Numbered from the stretch's first letter, positions 21,976 through 34,343 are shown. The stretch is DNA of 64,000 nt from Cryptomeria japonica (GCF_030272615.1 NC_081411.1:831994160-832058159), one strand, 5' to 3'. The notes: generated by a model from the letters alone, not told the origin. Numbers and translations: made by a program.

Positions 21976-24900
21976 ATGGTTGAAACCCGTCTTCAAAAAT
22001 CTAGGAGAAAAGCTAAAGAAGCTCAAGAGTCCGCAAACATGAGTTCTTATGAGTATGACAATGATTTATTTTTCAATCCTGAGCACACTACATTGCCTGA
22101 CATGGATGTTTATAGACACATTCCAAATGTGGAAAACGCAGACACTACAAATAAAAATGCTACACACAATGACAATGTGGACAACTTTTCAATACAATCA
22201 GCAGATATAGAAGAATCCATAATGAATCCCCATTTCAATAGATTGGTTGAAGAGATAATGAAGAGGGATAGACAATACTTCTTACACATGATGGCACAAA
22301 GTGGAGCTAAAATACCTCATGACTTTGACATGTCTCAACTTATGGAAAATCGACCTTTGCAACAAACTCACTCCAACATGGATCAAAGGAGACCTAATAT
22401 TGGAGGAAATAGAGGACCCCATATGGTACTTGAGTCACCATCAGCTTTGCTTCAAAAACCAAAAATCCCACATACACACGGTCAAACATATGATACTTAC
22501 CTTCGAAGACCATTATGGAAGTCTTATGCAGATAGATATGCTCAAGCTATGGATCAACCAAAACAATTGGACACTCAAAGGCATGCTCAAAATTTGGACA
22601 CAAGGAAACCTCATGTCAAATTTGGGGGCAACACATTAGAAAATGACATGCCTATAGAATATGGTATACACGCACAGAATAGATTTGGGGTTCCTCAACA
22701 TGAAGCTATACCAAGTGCTCCCTATATGCAGCATCAATATAGACCTCCTCCATATGAACATGTCTATGATCAATATCATCCATACATGCAACAAGCTCCT
22801 CCTCAAATTGGTGTCTCAAACATGGGGTATGCTACAAGAAATCGATCGCCATCTAAGAATAATTTGGAGCAACAAATCAGAGATTTACAAAATAAAATGG
22901 AGGACATGAGTACACCAAAACCAACATACACTATGAGAGATATATGTCCTTATCCCTTCGATAAGAGCATTCCAATGCCTCCATTTCCTGCACACTTTGT
23001 GACGCCAAAATTTGACAAGTATAGAGGGAAAGGAGACCCCAAGGCACACATAAGACAATTCTTCACAGCTTGCATTGAGGTAGCGGCAGAAGAAACATAC
23101 TTGATGAGGTTGTTTCCACAAAGCTTAGGCGATCAAGCTATGGAATGGTTTTCTCAATTACCTCCCGGTATTAAGTCATGGGGTGACTTGGCAGAGGCAT
23201 TCATTCAGCATTTCTCCTACAACATAGAAACAGATGTCTCAGTTACTACCTTGTGCAATACTAAACAAAAGGAAGGAGAATCTTTTGCAACATTTTTACA
23301 AAGATGGAGAAACTTAGCTAGCAGATGCTCTTGCGAAATCCCGCAGAAACAAATGGTGGAAATGTTCACACAAAATGTTAACAAGGCTATTGGCTATGAT
23401 CTCAGAAAAGCTTGTTTATCTACATTCAAGGATGTTATTGAAAAGGGACTAGCAACAGAAAAGGTCTTAATTGAACAAGGAGTCATCAAGATATTCAAAG
23501 AAAACAAAGATGACTTTAAAGGAAAAGACAAGCCAAGATTTTGGAATAAGAACAAGAATACAGTTAATGATGGTGGTGTTGATGTCAATACGATGCGACC
23601 CAAATTCATATTTTTAGGATCAAGTTCTACAAACAATCAAGTGAATACTCAAACAACTTCTAGACCATGAAGGAAGTACACTCCATTGGGAGAACCACTT
23701 GAATCAGTATTCAAAAAGCTTGTGGCGAACAAAGTGATAACAGTTCCAGATTTTCCTCCATATGAGCCAAAGGTCAAACCTAATTGGTGGAATGATGATG
23801 AGTTTTGTGAATTTCATAAGAGCAAGGGTCATAAGACAGGTAATTGCCATCGATTGAAAAACATTGTGCAAGATCTCATTGATAGAGGTGATATTGAGAT
23901 TGAGGGACATTCATCTAATCAAGAGCATGAGATGTTTAAGGAACCGTTCCCAAAACACGACAAAGGAAAAGGCAAAGTCACAGATGATCAAGCCAATTAC
24001 ACTAGAGCACCTTACAATTATGATTCTACTATCAATCACATCTCGATGGACAATCATATTTCTACTATTACTATCAAGAACAAAAATCCTGAGAATCCTT
24101 CTCAGAGACCCAAGATTGTCCTAAAGGGTGTGGGATCTTCCTCCGAGTCTACTTCTGAATGTCATGTTACAACTCGTCGAGGTAAGATTACGTTGCCAGG
24201 TGCCTCTACTAAGAATACCAATTCTTCATCAATCAAGCCTGAGTATGACCTTGTAGAACAGTTAGGGAAGACACCCGCGCTCATCTCCATTCTTGAGCTT
24301 CTACGCATATCCCCTGCTCATAAAGCTATCCTTGACAAAATCTTGAGAGATACTGCTGTTCCCACTGATCTGAACATGGACCAGTTTCAAGCCATGGTGG
24401 GATACCTTTCCATTCCACACTCCCTTACATTCACAGAAGCCGATGATGCCTCCGTAAGTCAGCCACATAATGCACCATTACACATTGAAGCCTTCATACA
24501 CAAACATCGAATAAAGTGAGTCCTAATAGATGGAGGAGCAGGTCTAAACATTTGTACTTTGAGCACCATTAGACAATTGGGATATTCTGACAAAGCTGTG
24601 AATTCTACAAACCAAATCACCATCAAGGCCTATGATGATGAAGAGCGTTCATCCAAGGGCACAGTTACCTTACCGCTAAGAATTGGACCAGTCACAAAGG
24701 ATGTGGTTTGTCAGGTCCTAGATTTAGATCTCACTTATAATATATTGCTAGGACGTCCTTGGATTCATGAAATGAGGGTAGTCCCATCAACATACCATCA
24801 ATGCATTAAGTTTCCTCATAATGGAGTCGAGGTAACGGTCAACGGTGATCCAAATCCGTTCATATATTGCAATAACTTGAGATCACATACTGAGACTATA

Positions 24901-27900
24901 ATTCCCAGTAATCGTGAGGCTACTCCTTCTTCGATGTACATTGATCCTAAGTCATTAAAACCCTCGACATCCAAACAAGGTGAACTTAGAAGCAAGTTTC
25001 AAGACAAAGGCATGGGAGAATACACTTTGAATCAGACAATGTTTTTACGACAAGTCATGAGTTCTCCAAAAGAATATGGGAGGCCACATCCTAACAAGCA
25101 AATCTCCATCATGATACTCAAATGGGATCCTACTACCTTTCAAAGATGGGGTGAACTAGAAGAGGAAAATTTATACAAAATGCTCTACAAAGATGTTGAA
25201 GAGGACACACAAGATCAGATTATTATACCCTGTGAGAACTATGGCAAAGGCTTCAAAATTCTGCAAAGATTCGGGTATGATGGAAAAAGCCCTCTCGGGT
25301 TACGCAAAGAAGGCGTCATGGAGCCCTTACAACCTGAGTTAACTACAAGAAGGGAACGCTCAAAGGGACTTGGTTTTCTAAATTCCAAGATACACAATAA
25401 AAGAACAAAAGAGGCATTGCGAGTCAAAGTTGCCAAAATTCAACAAGAGGACTACTATTCCACAGATTCTAATGAGTGGGAATGGGGTTCAGACAAATCC
25501 TCCAGTGACTATGAGCTCACCGAGACATTCAGAGAACCAGATGAACCCACAAAAGAGGAGGAATTTTACAAAAAGTTCAGAGTTGGTCAAGAACCAACCC
25601 ATAAGGATCCCGCACAGTCTTCGTTTCAAGGTCCTAGGTTGAAATCGCATAGGATGAGGACACCTGTCCCTGAAGGCGCTACTAGTGACGATAATTTGGA
25701 TTCACTCGCGATCGAAACTGATGAGGAGAGTGCCATCGATGACCTCAACGATTGTCTTGACATACCTGAATATAACCACATCTTCACTCTTCGCCCTGCA
25801 AACTCTGAAAACACTAAAGAACTTCCCCTTGTTCACCCCCAACTCATTGACTGGGATCATGAAGGACCAGCACAATTTGATACATTTCAAAATGACGAAG
25901 CTATTATCGACTATCTTGGCATACGAGATGATCTTCCCCCTGGAGACCACAAAGCAGGATACACCATAGAACTCAACAACATGGCATATTTTGATGAGGG
26001 TGTCGGGCCTTCTAGTCGCAAAAATGTGAAAATAAGAACAAATCAAGGGTCTTATGGCGAAAACCACACTGTGGCGCTATCTGACCCCAAAAAAGTAAAA
26101 AGAAAGGACGTATCTGAGGGTGAAAACCTCTCTGAGGCGCCCGAAGATGGAAGGCTCGACATTCTCCTAGCATCATATGAGGAAAAATCATCCATGTTGG
26201 TAGAGGAGACTATCAAAACAAACATTGGTACAGAAGAAGTTCCACACAACATATTCCTGGCTCAATCATTAACAGAGTCCGAAAGATCAAAATTCATAAG
26301 CTTCTTCAAGGAATGACAAATCAACTTTGCATGGTCATACGCTGATATGCCTGGATTAGATCCGGATCTGGTAATGCATCATTTGACAGTCAAACCGGGG
26401 GCAAAGCCAGTAAAACAGAAATTAAGGAAAATGCACCCGCAAGTGGCATTACTAGTCAAGGAAGAGCTGGAAAAATTACTGGATGTTGGATTCATACGCC
26501 CAATTGATTATCCTGAATGGATCTCCAATCTAGTACCTGTCAGTAAACCAGATCGCAGCATCAGAATATGTACAGATTTCAGAGACATCAACAAAGCTTG
26601 TCCAAAGGATGACTTCCCATTACCAAATATCGATTTGATTGTTGATCTCACAGCAGGTCATGAAATGTTATCTTTAATGCATGGGTTTTCTGGTTATAAT
26701 CAAATCAGGATTGCACCCGAGGATCAACACAAAACATCATTCACTTGTCCATGGGGAACCTTCTGTTGGAATGTCATGCCTTTTGGGCTGAAAAATGTAG
26801 GCGCTACTTATCAAAGAGTGATGACCACTATTTTTCATGATCTCATGCACATAACAGTGGAAGATTATGTTGATGATCTCTTGGGAAAATCAATAGACAG
26901 AGATACACACTTGGACATACTTTCAGTTGTCTTTGATCGGCTGGAAAAATACAAAGTAAGATTAAATCCAAAGAAATGTGTCTTTGGAGTAACCTCAGGG
27001 AAGCTCCTAGGATTCATTGTGTCTAAAAGAGGAATCGAGGCCGATCCAGCAAAAGTCAAGGCTATCTTGGACATGCCACCACCGAGGAATATCAGTCAAC
27101 TTCGATCTTTACAAGGGAGACTCCAATCCATATGAAGATTCATAGCACAACTTGCAAATAAGTGTAATCCTTTCCAGCACCTGCTACACAAAAACATCAA
27201 GTTCAAATGGGATGAGAACTGTCAACAGGCTTTTCAGGCGCTCAAAGACTATCTTTTGAACCCACCAGTTTTGATGCCACCAATTCCAGATCAACCTTTG
27301 TTACTCTACATATCAGCTACTCCAATGGCACTGGGGGCACTCTTAGCACAACAAATACCTGACAGCAAGGAAAAAGCAGTATACTATATTAGTCACACAC
27401 TGGTGGGATATGAGCTAAATTACACACCAATCGAGCGTGCCTGTCTCGCTGTGGTCTTTGCTTCACTAAAATTATGCCATTATATGCTCACTCACAAGAC
27501 TAAGTTGATTGCCAGAATTGATCCACTAAAATATCTTCTCAACAAAGCTACACTCACTGGGCGGCTGGCCAAGTGGGTAATGATTCTGAGTGAATTTGAC
27601 ATCGAGTACGTAGACAGAAAAGCAATAAAAGGACAAGCAATTGCAGATCAATTGGCAGATGCTCCCATGATAGATGATGTTCCTCTACAGTCAGAATTTC
27701 CAGATGAAGCAATTTTAACAATATCACATGTGAAGCCATGGGAACTATACTTTGATGGCTCATACACACAGCATGGAGCAGGAGCGGGTATTCTCTTTAT
27801 AACCCCCCAAGGCGATTCTATACCAAAGTCATACCGCTTATCATTTCCTTGCACCAACAATATAGCGGAATATGAGGCATTAACAACTGGATTAAGAATT

Positions 27901-29487
27901 GCAGTTCAATGGAAGATCCAAGAACTTCACATTTTTGGGGATTCTCAACTGGTCATCCGTCAAGCAACTGATGATTACCAAACAAAAGATGAAAAGCTAA
28001 TGCCTTACAAACAACTGGTAGATGATTTGAAACAACACTTCACAAAGATAGATTTTGAGCAGATACCAAGAGAACAGAATCGTGTTGCAGATGCCATGGC
28101 TACGATTGCTTCGCTCATTGATCTACCACAAAATGAGACCTGCTATGAGTTCCTGGTAGATAATCTATTGATTCCTTCATACGAGATCACTCCTACTGAA
28201 ATGATATGCATTGTTGGTCCTGAATCCCAGTTATATGGTTCCATATTCACATACCTTCGCGACAATATCTTACCTCCCGATCTATCGAACAACCAACGCC
28301 GCACTTTCATTCGCCAATCCTCTCGATACGTCATTCTAGCTGATATCCTATACTGACAAGGTCTAGATGGCACCCTTCTTAGATGTTTAGAGAGTGACGA
28401 AGCTCAAATTGCGTTACGAGAAGTGCATGAAGGGATATGTGGTCCGCATACTAGTGGTCCTACCTTGGCCAAAAAACTCATCAGGACTGGATATTACTGG
28501 CCTACTATGGAAAAAGACTCATATCAGTTTGTCAAGAAGTGTAGGTAGTGTCAAATTCATGGAGACCTCATACATGCACCAGCACAAGAACTACAACCAC
28601 TCGCATCTCCCTGGCCCTTTTGTCAGTGGGGACTCGATCTCATAGGCAAGATTCACCCTCCTTCTTCCAATGGTCATAAATTTATTATCACAGCCACAGA
28701 GTATTTCACAAAGTGGACTGAAGCCGTGCCTCTCACACAAGTTACAGGGAAACAAATTGCTACCTTCATCCTGAACTACATCATTTGCCGATACGGGATT
28801 CCTACTTCCATTATTACTGATAACGGGCGTCCCTTCAAAAATCAGGATGTTCGTGAACTCTGTGACCGCTTCCATATCTCTCATCGTTTCTCCACACCAT
28901 ATTACCCCCAAGGTAATGGCCAAGCTGAGGCGTCTAACAAAATAATTCTCAAAATCCTTAAAAAGACAGTCGACGACGCTGGCCGTAACTGGCATATCCA
29001 ACTCAATCCTGCACTTTGGGCCTACCGTACAAGTGTCCGCACACCTACAGGAGCTACACCTTACTCACTTGTCTACGGCGCTGAAGCCATCTTGCCTATT
29101 GAGGTCGAGTTACCTTCTTTACGGGTCTCTTTGAGAAACATAATCAACGATGAAGATTACAGGGTCTCTCGCTTACAAGAACTAGAACTGCTGGAGGAAC
29201 GAAGACATACTACTTTTAATCATCTCAAGGCTTACCAACAATGAATGAATCGCAGCTACAATCACAAGGTCAAGCCTCGCACATTTGAGGTAGGTGACTT
29301 ATTCCTCAGAGAAAACCCCAAGAATCAGCAAGACAGAGATAAGAAGGGCAAGTTCGAACCAAACTGGCTTGGTCCTTACATCATCACAGCGGTATATGGA
29401 TCTGGAGCATATCAGCTCTTAACTACAGAAGGTGAACCCTTGGAGGATCCTATCAACAGCATGCACCTTCGCAGGTTCTACACATAA
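21976..29487 (+). pseudogene. Element B gag-pol, complete Tat domain set with seven in-frame stops
   Basis: One frame of 2,504 codons runs from ATG 21976 to TAA 29485 with no frameshift. Domains: Gag core (about 22930-23480); CHHC knuckle CEFHKSKGHKTGNC (23806-23847); protease VLIDGGAGLNIC (24520-24555); G-patch-like YGKGFKILQRFGYDGKSPLG to KGLGF (about 25235-25380); RT with YVDD at 26866-26877; RNase H joined to RT (about 27290-27650, LLLYISATP); second RNase H (about 27740-28130, ELYFDGS and IFGDSQLV); integrase zinc finger (about 28420-28550) and core with GLDLIG, ITDNG and GQAEASNK (about 28610-28940); C-terminal VKPRTFEVGDL tail. Internal stops are TGA 23668, TGA 24517, TGA 26314, TGA 27133, TGA 28354, TAG 28546 and TGA 29242. 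Most fit a lost CGA Arg codon. Catalytic residues are otherwise kept. It lacks only stop-free reading to be autonomous. Confidence 0.95.
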
Positions 29488-31262
29488 TTTTCTGGAATAT
29501 CCTAATTCAAAAATACAAAAAAAAATCAAAAAATTCAAAAATACAAAAAAATCAAAAAATTCAAAAATACAAAAAAATCAAAAAAATCAAAAATACAAAA
29601 AAAAATTTATAAAACAAAAAAAATCATTACTTGGTGAAAACCTGGCAAACAGGCGCCTTGTGACACAAAAAACATTGAAAATTTGAAAAAAGTAAAGACA
29701 AATAATTTCGTCCAACGGTGAAAACCACTTCGGTGGCGCCTTGGGCAAGTACCATGGTGAAAACTGGGTCACCAGCGCCATGCGTAGAGACTTTGCTCCT
29801 CCCTCTTTCAGGATTCTCTTTCATCTTTCACTTTGCACACACTCACAACCTATTTGTTCACAATAAACTTACCCATTCCCATCATGGCTTGTTATTGATC
29901 TACCTAAGATTGGTTAGCCATCCATAACCCTCCCTTTTCACTCCCTTTCCATCCATAATAAATCAGATCCTATCTGTGGCTAAGGCAAATCCTACGTCTA
30001 GTGATGGGTGTGGAACTGAGAACATCACATGTTTCAAGGAGTACAGTTTCTTCCAGCTTCCTTCAAGTCTATCCGTGCACAATCCGCAATAAAGCAACAT
30101 TTGCATCACAGATCCGCAATAAAGTTTCATCTTCTCCGCAATAAAGTATCAGTTTCATGGATTCAGTCAGTTTCAAATGAGACACGGCAGCAACAATGAG
30201 CTTCAACAAAATCAAATCTTTCAACAGACTCAGACAACATATGGTTCAATGCTATCTATCCTTTTTGTGAAAGTAAACATTGTGACCATAATCAAATAAG
30301 ACTTATACAAGTGACAAGAGACACTAAACTTGAGGACTACAGTGGATGTTGGTGTCGAGTCTTAGTTTTCTTTTGATTTTATCTTTTGGTGACATGTCTT
30401 TTAGTTTTTCCAGGATGTCTTTGACTAGAGATTCTATCTCCAGGATGTCTTTGACTAGAAAGGCAAGGATGGGGTATCGTCACCTATTTGCATTTGCTGT
30501 CTATCGATTGTCTTTTAGTAATGCTATGACTTGTCCAAGGATATGAGGACACTGTGAGTCTAGTATGAACTGGGGCATTCCTTGTTTGTGACTGTCTTAC
30601 CTCCATGCAAACGGGTACAATGACTTTCTGGGTCGAACAAATGCCTCGATTGTCATAACCTATTTTGCCATAATAAAGCTCAATGATGATAACGCACAAG
30701 AAGCTCTTTCATGTTCATATCTTCTGTCTTCCATCCCCCTTTCTTGATTGACTTCCATCATCCTTCTCGAGTCCGTGTAGCCCGCTATCACATGATTGAG
30801 TATAATGACACACCAAAAACATTTGCATTTCATATAGTTACACCTGCATCACTACATATAAGCATTTCAGATATCACAATTGCATCACATCCTGCATACA
30901 ACATATGTTAGCACATCTTACATTTTCATCAGGTAAATAATCATTTGCATTATCATGTTCATTTGCATTACATACATTCACATTTGCATCATGCATCACA
31001 TCTACAACATAAAAGAACAAAAAAATATATTGCATTGCATCATAGACATATTTGCAGCCATATCATAAGCATCACATAAGAACATCTCATCACATAGATA
31101 CACATGCATATAGCTGCTGCAAAAATGGTGAATCATCTCATATATAATCAAATGTGTCATGATACAATGATGTCAAAAGAATCATATGGCTACAAAATCA
31201 CCCGCAGGTGTCTACAATACAAAAATGGTACATATACTGATACAAAGGGGAGCCCTCTATGG
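29488..31262 (+). other. 3' region of element B between pol and the antisense gene
   Basis: It begins with an A-rich tandem array (29505-29630, unit like AAAATTCAAAAATACAAAA). Unique sequence homologous to the 3' region of element A follows, including the doubled CAGGATGTCTTTGACTAG motif (30412-30463). 30780-31200 is rich in CATTTGCAT/ATCACAT words. I see no sense gene. Transcripts of the antisense gene would end here. Confidence 0.65.
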
Positions 31263-33289
31263 CTATGATGAACTCCCTCCCTCGGAGCCGCCTGGCCTCA
31301 ACGGACGCTGAGCTGTAGATGGACCCGCTCCAGGATCCCCCTATCTGTCTGGTGGTGGTGGAGGACCCATAACCCCACCACTAGATGCCTACCTCCTCCG
31401 ACTCCCTCCCGTAGCCGTCGCTGTCTGCGATGGTCTATGGAAGCTCCTCGCCCGCTGATCCGCTGGCACTGCACCATAGTACAAGTCTCTCCAGTAGTCA
31501 ATCTCCTCACCGGCTCGCAGCACATATGCGTAGCCTACCCCTGCGTCCTCTTCCGCCTGCCTCCCTGCCCTCAGAGCTGTCTCAGCCTCAGTATATTGCT
31601 GAATGGCCTGATCCCTCTCTCGCTCTGTATCTCAGAGCCTGATCCTGAGGCGATCCCTCTCCCGCTCCAACTCCTGGATCTCGTCTGCCTGGCCCTGGTA
31701 GATCTCTCTCAGCTCTAACAGCTCATACTCCTCAGGATCTCCACCCTCAGCCTCTGCCTGTGGCTCTCCCTCTGCAGGTGCCTGTATCTGTGCCTGCCCC
31801 TGTACCTGTCTGGGTGCCTGAACCGGTGCCTATCTCTGTACATGTCTGGGTGCCTACACCTATCTCTGTACCTGTGCCTGTACTGGCACCTGTCTCTGCA
31901 CCTGTCCCTGCCTCTGTCCCTGTGCTGCTGGTACCTGCAGGGGCAATCCACCTTGCCCCCCCACTACCTGGGCTGGTCCCTCCTGTCCTCCCTCCCTCCG
32001 AGGTGCTACCCTCCTCTCCCCCACTACTCCCCTCTGCCTCCGTCGGCCCCTACCTCCATCCCCTCCACCATCATCATCATCATCCCCTCCAACCTCCCCC
32101 TCCAGCAGCTCTCCCGAATCTGTCAACCGTGGAAATGGATGCTCTGCCCAATATGCAGCGTACTCTGCATCCATACCTGCATCCTCAACCTCTGGCCACA
32201 TATCCCAGGGTAATGGCATCATCTCTGTCATCTGTGTCACGACCTGATCATATGATAATAATGGCTCGAACTGTGCCTGATCCCTGACTGTACGGGCATA
32301 CTTGCCCGAGCCTCACAGCATCCTCTGGATCCGGCCGAACTGTCTGCCTACCCTGTCAACCAGCTGTCTCTCCAAAATGTAGGGCATCTGCCCAATCAGA
32401 TATCTGCTCCTGAATGTATATGGCAGCTCCAAGGTGTCGTCCTCCCACTCCTCGCACCCCAGGTACGGCCTCTAGATGACTGTGTCAATATCATCTATAA
32501 CACGCCTCCAGTGCTCCAGTCGGCCAATCCGAGGCTGTGACATAATCATATCATAGAGGTGTACAAAGCTCCGTCCATGCCCTCTACCTCTGAAGTGAAT
32601 CGGCCATGTGATAGGAAGGTGCTCATATGCCCACACCTATAGGAGTGTCACTCCACAGCCCAGTCCCACTGATCCGTGATAAACGAACTGATGCAGCTCA
32701 TAATATAAATGTGCCAAGACACATGGCCCCCATGCATATCTGGTGTGCTCAGTCACCAGTATCTCTAGTGCTCCTCCCCAACCCACTGCCAACCCCCGTG
32801 TAGCTCTGTCAAGACACAAGAACCCACTGATGGCTCCTCCGATCACAGCTGGCAAAGCTAAACCTGTCGCGGTCATGGTATCCCATGCCACGTGCCCTGC
32901 TCTCATCTCCAACCCGGGATCCTGGAATACCCGTCTCAATGCCTCCCTGTCTCCATCTCGATCATATGGAATCAGCTCTCCATCGATCGGTATGTGCAGA
33001 ATCCTATAGACATCCTCGAGGGTCACTGTCATCTCCCACATCGGTAAGTGAAACGTGCAAGTCTCGGAGTGCCATCTTTCCGCCAGCGCAGTCAGCAAAC
33101 CCATGTTTGCCCGAAACTCAGGCACATACAGTACATGTCTGAGGCCCATCTCCTCAATCGCAGCTCGGTCCTCAAACGACAACTCTGCTCGCAGTCTCTA
33201 TGTAGACGGGAATCTCTCCCGTGACTCCAACATAGGCAGATACTCCTGCAGTCAAACAATCAATCATGTCAGTTATCGTGGCATTCATT

Positions 33290-33535
33290 GTTTATCACAC
33301 AATGCTACTTGCTATCTAAATGCATATGGTTATCTATCCTAGTGACACTCACTATTCATCACAAAGTGTTGCTATCTATCCTAGTAGTGCTCCCTGTTCA
33401 TCACAAAGTACTACATGTGTGACATTCCCTGTTCATCACAAAGTGTTACTCACATTCGCACTCCCTGTTCATCACAAAGTGCTGCCTATCCTGGTACTCC
33501 CTGTTCATCACAAAGTGCCTTGATCTATCCTAGTC
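33290..33535 (+). repeat. Tandem GTTCATCACAAAGTG repeat inside the PMD intron
   Basis: TTCATCACAAAGTG or a close variant occurs five times between 33354 and 33520, with a degenerate copy near 33291, spaced 30-50 bp apart and joined by CTATCCTAGTA/CTCCCT filler. The related region of element A (13290-13440) carries ATGTGATAAACATGAGTACCACTAGGAT-like units. Confidence 0.75.
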
Positions 33536-33649
33536 TTCCTAGAGGACCTGTTTGAGTGTATCCTCTCAGCAGCTTATCCAATCGACAGCGTATGTTCATC
33601 ACAGAACTGCCGATTTGACCTAGAAGACTAAAACCATGCATTTTGACAC

Positions 33650-33920
33650 ATAAACGCGCTTTAAACTCATAAACGCGCTTCTAGACTGCACAAACGTGCT
33701 TCTGCGACACAGACGCGCTTTCTGAACACAAACGTGCTTACATTATGCACAAATGCGCCTATGGAACCTAAACGCGACTTAATGACACAAACGCCTCTAC
33801 AATACCTAAACGCGCCCGCAATTAACGCAAACGCGGTCCCAGGCATAGACGCGCCTGGAACCGACACAGACGCGCCTGTTGGACACAGACGCGCCTGGCA
33901 CTGACACAGACGCGGTTGCG
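33650..33920 (-). repeat. CGCGTCTGTG minisatellite in the PMD intron
   Basis: About fourteen units of ACACAGACGCGC or variants recur at about 20-bp spacing. Read on the minus strand, the sense of the PMD gene, they are GCGCGTCTGTGT, the same motif as in the leader of the sense transcript. Confidence 0.85.
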
Positions 33921-34189
33921 CGTTTTTGCATTTTTTTGTACCCTATTCCTAAGCGCATTTATTGCTACCTACTGAGCATTAATGACAAAAATTGAAATGC
34001 GTGAAAGTACGAGGAGGTTTCATGGTACTTACCGGCTCTCCTGCCTCTGCTAGCCTCTGAAATCGACGAACGCGGTCGAATCTGTGAACGAAGGCCATCG
34101 CTGCTGACTACTGCTGCTCTTTTCTCGCTCTGCACTGTGATCTTGTAAGGGTGTGGATGACAATGAGGATGTCTTTTGCCCGTGGTCTA

Positions 34190-34199
34190 TCTTATAGCC
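34190..34199 (-). promoter_or_regulatory. Candidate TATA box of the antisense PMD gene
   Basis: On the minus strand GGCTATAAGATAG lies about 95 bp before the PMD start codon. This is a plausible distance for a plant TATA box with a short 5' UTR. Only the sequence and spacing support it. Confidence 0.45.
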
Positions 34200-34294
34200 T
34201 ATCCTAGCCCTCGCCTTCATTTCCCGAGTCAGTATTCTTCATCCTGTGACTTTGTCACTTTATTCGGTCAATCTCTTCTAGCCTTTCTTTCTTA

Positions 34295-34343
34295 TCGAGA
34301 GATTGTCTTCAATCTTTTCAGACATTTTCATCCAATCTCTCGA
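34295..34343. promoter_or_regulatory. Conserved inverted repeat between PPT and PMD gene in element B
   Basis: TCGAGAGATTG (34295-34305) and CAATCTCTCGA (34333-34343) are perfect 11-bp complements with a 27-bp spacer. Elements A and D keep the same pair at the same place although the surrounding sequence has diverged. It could be a protein-binding palindrome for the PMD promoter or an RNA hairpin near the PPT. Confidence 0.7.

Larger units (their letters stand above)
31263..34098 (-). pseudogene. Antisense plant-mobile-domain (PMD, MAIN/MAIL-like) gene in element B, two exons
   Basis: Exon 1 (34098-34033) starts at ATGGCC, encodes MAFVHRFDRVRRFQRL and ends at CCG/GTAAGT. The intron (34032-33246) ends TTTGACTGCAG. 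Exon 2 (33245-31263) stays in one frame for 661 codons. The core GLRHVLYVPEFRAN, then CTFHLPMWEMTVTLEDV (about 33085-33035) and YAWGPCVLAHLYYELH, is the hallmark of the PMD (aminotransferase-like) family, proteins linked in Arabidopsis to silencing and genome integrity. The tail is Gly/Arg-rich, then a Gln/Val hexanucleotide-repeat segment (about 31930-31770), a coiled coil (IQELERERDRL, about 31690) and GGSEGGSS. Ten stops interrupt it (33198, 32637, 32472, 32313, 31860, 31854, 31830, 31632, 31389, 31341), eight of them TAG, consistent with lost Gln or Trp codons, and there is no frameshift. It lies antisense to gag-pol. Element D has a homologue. Confidence 0.9.

Noticed and set aside
21641-22042. 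Sense open frame of 133 codons before gag of B
   Set aside because: It overlaps the gag start in another frame, and its counterpart in C (59395-59727) is not kept over the same length. It reads as leader.
31760-32287. Plus-strand open frame rich in Val/Pro
   Set aside because: Shadow of the Gln/Val repeat and Gly-rich tail of the antisense PMD gene.
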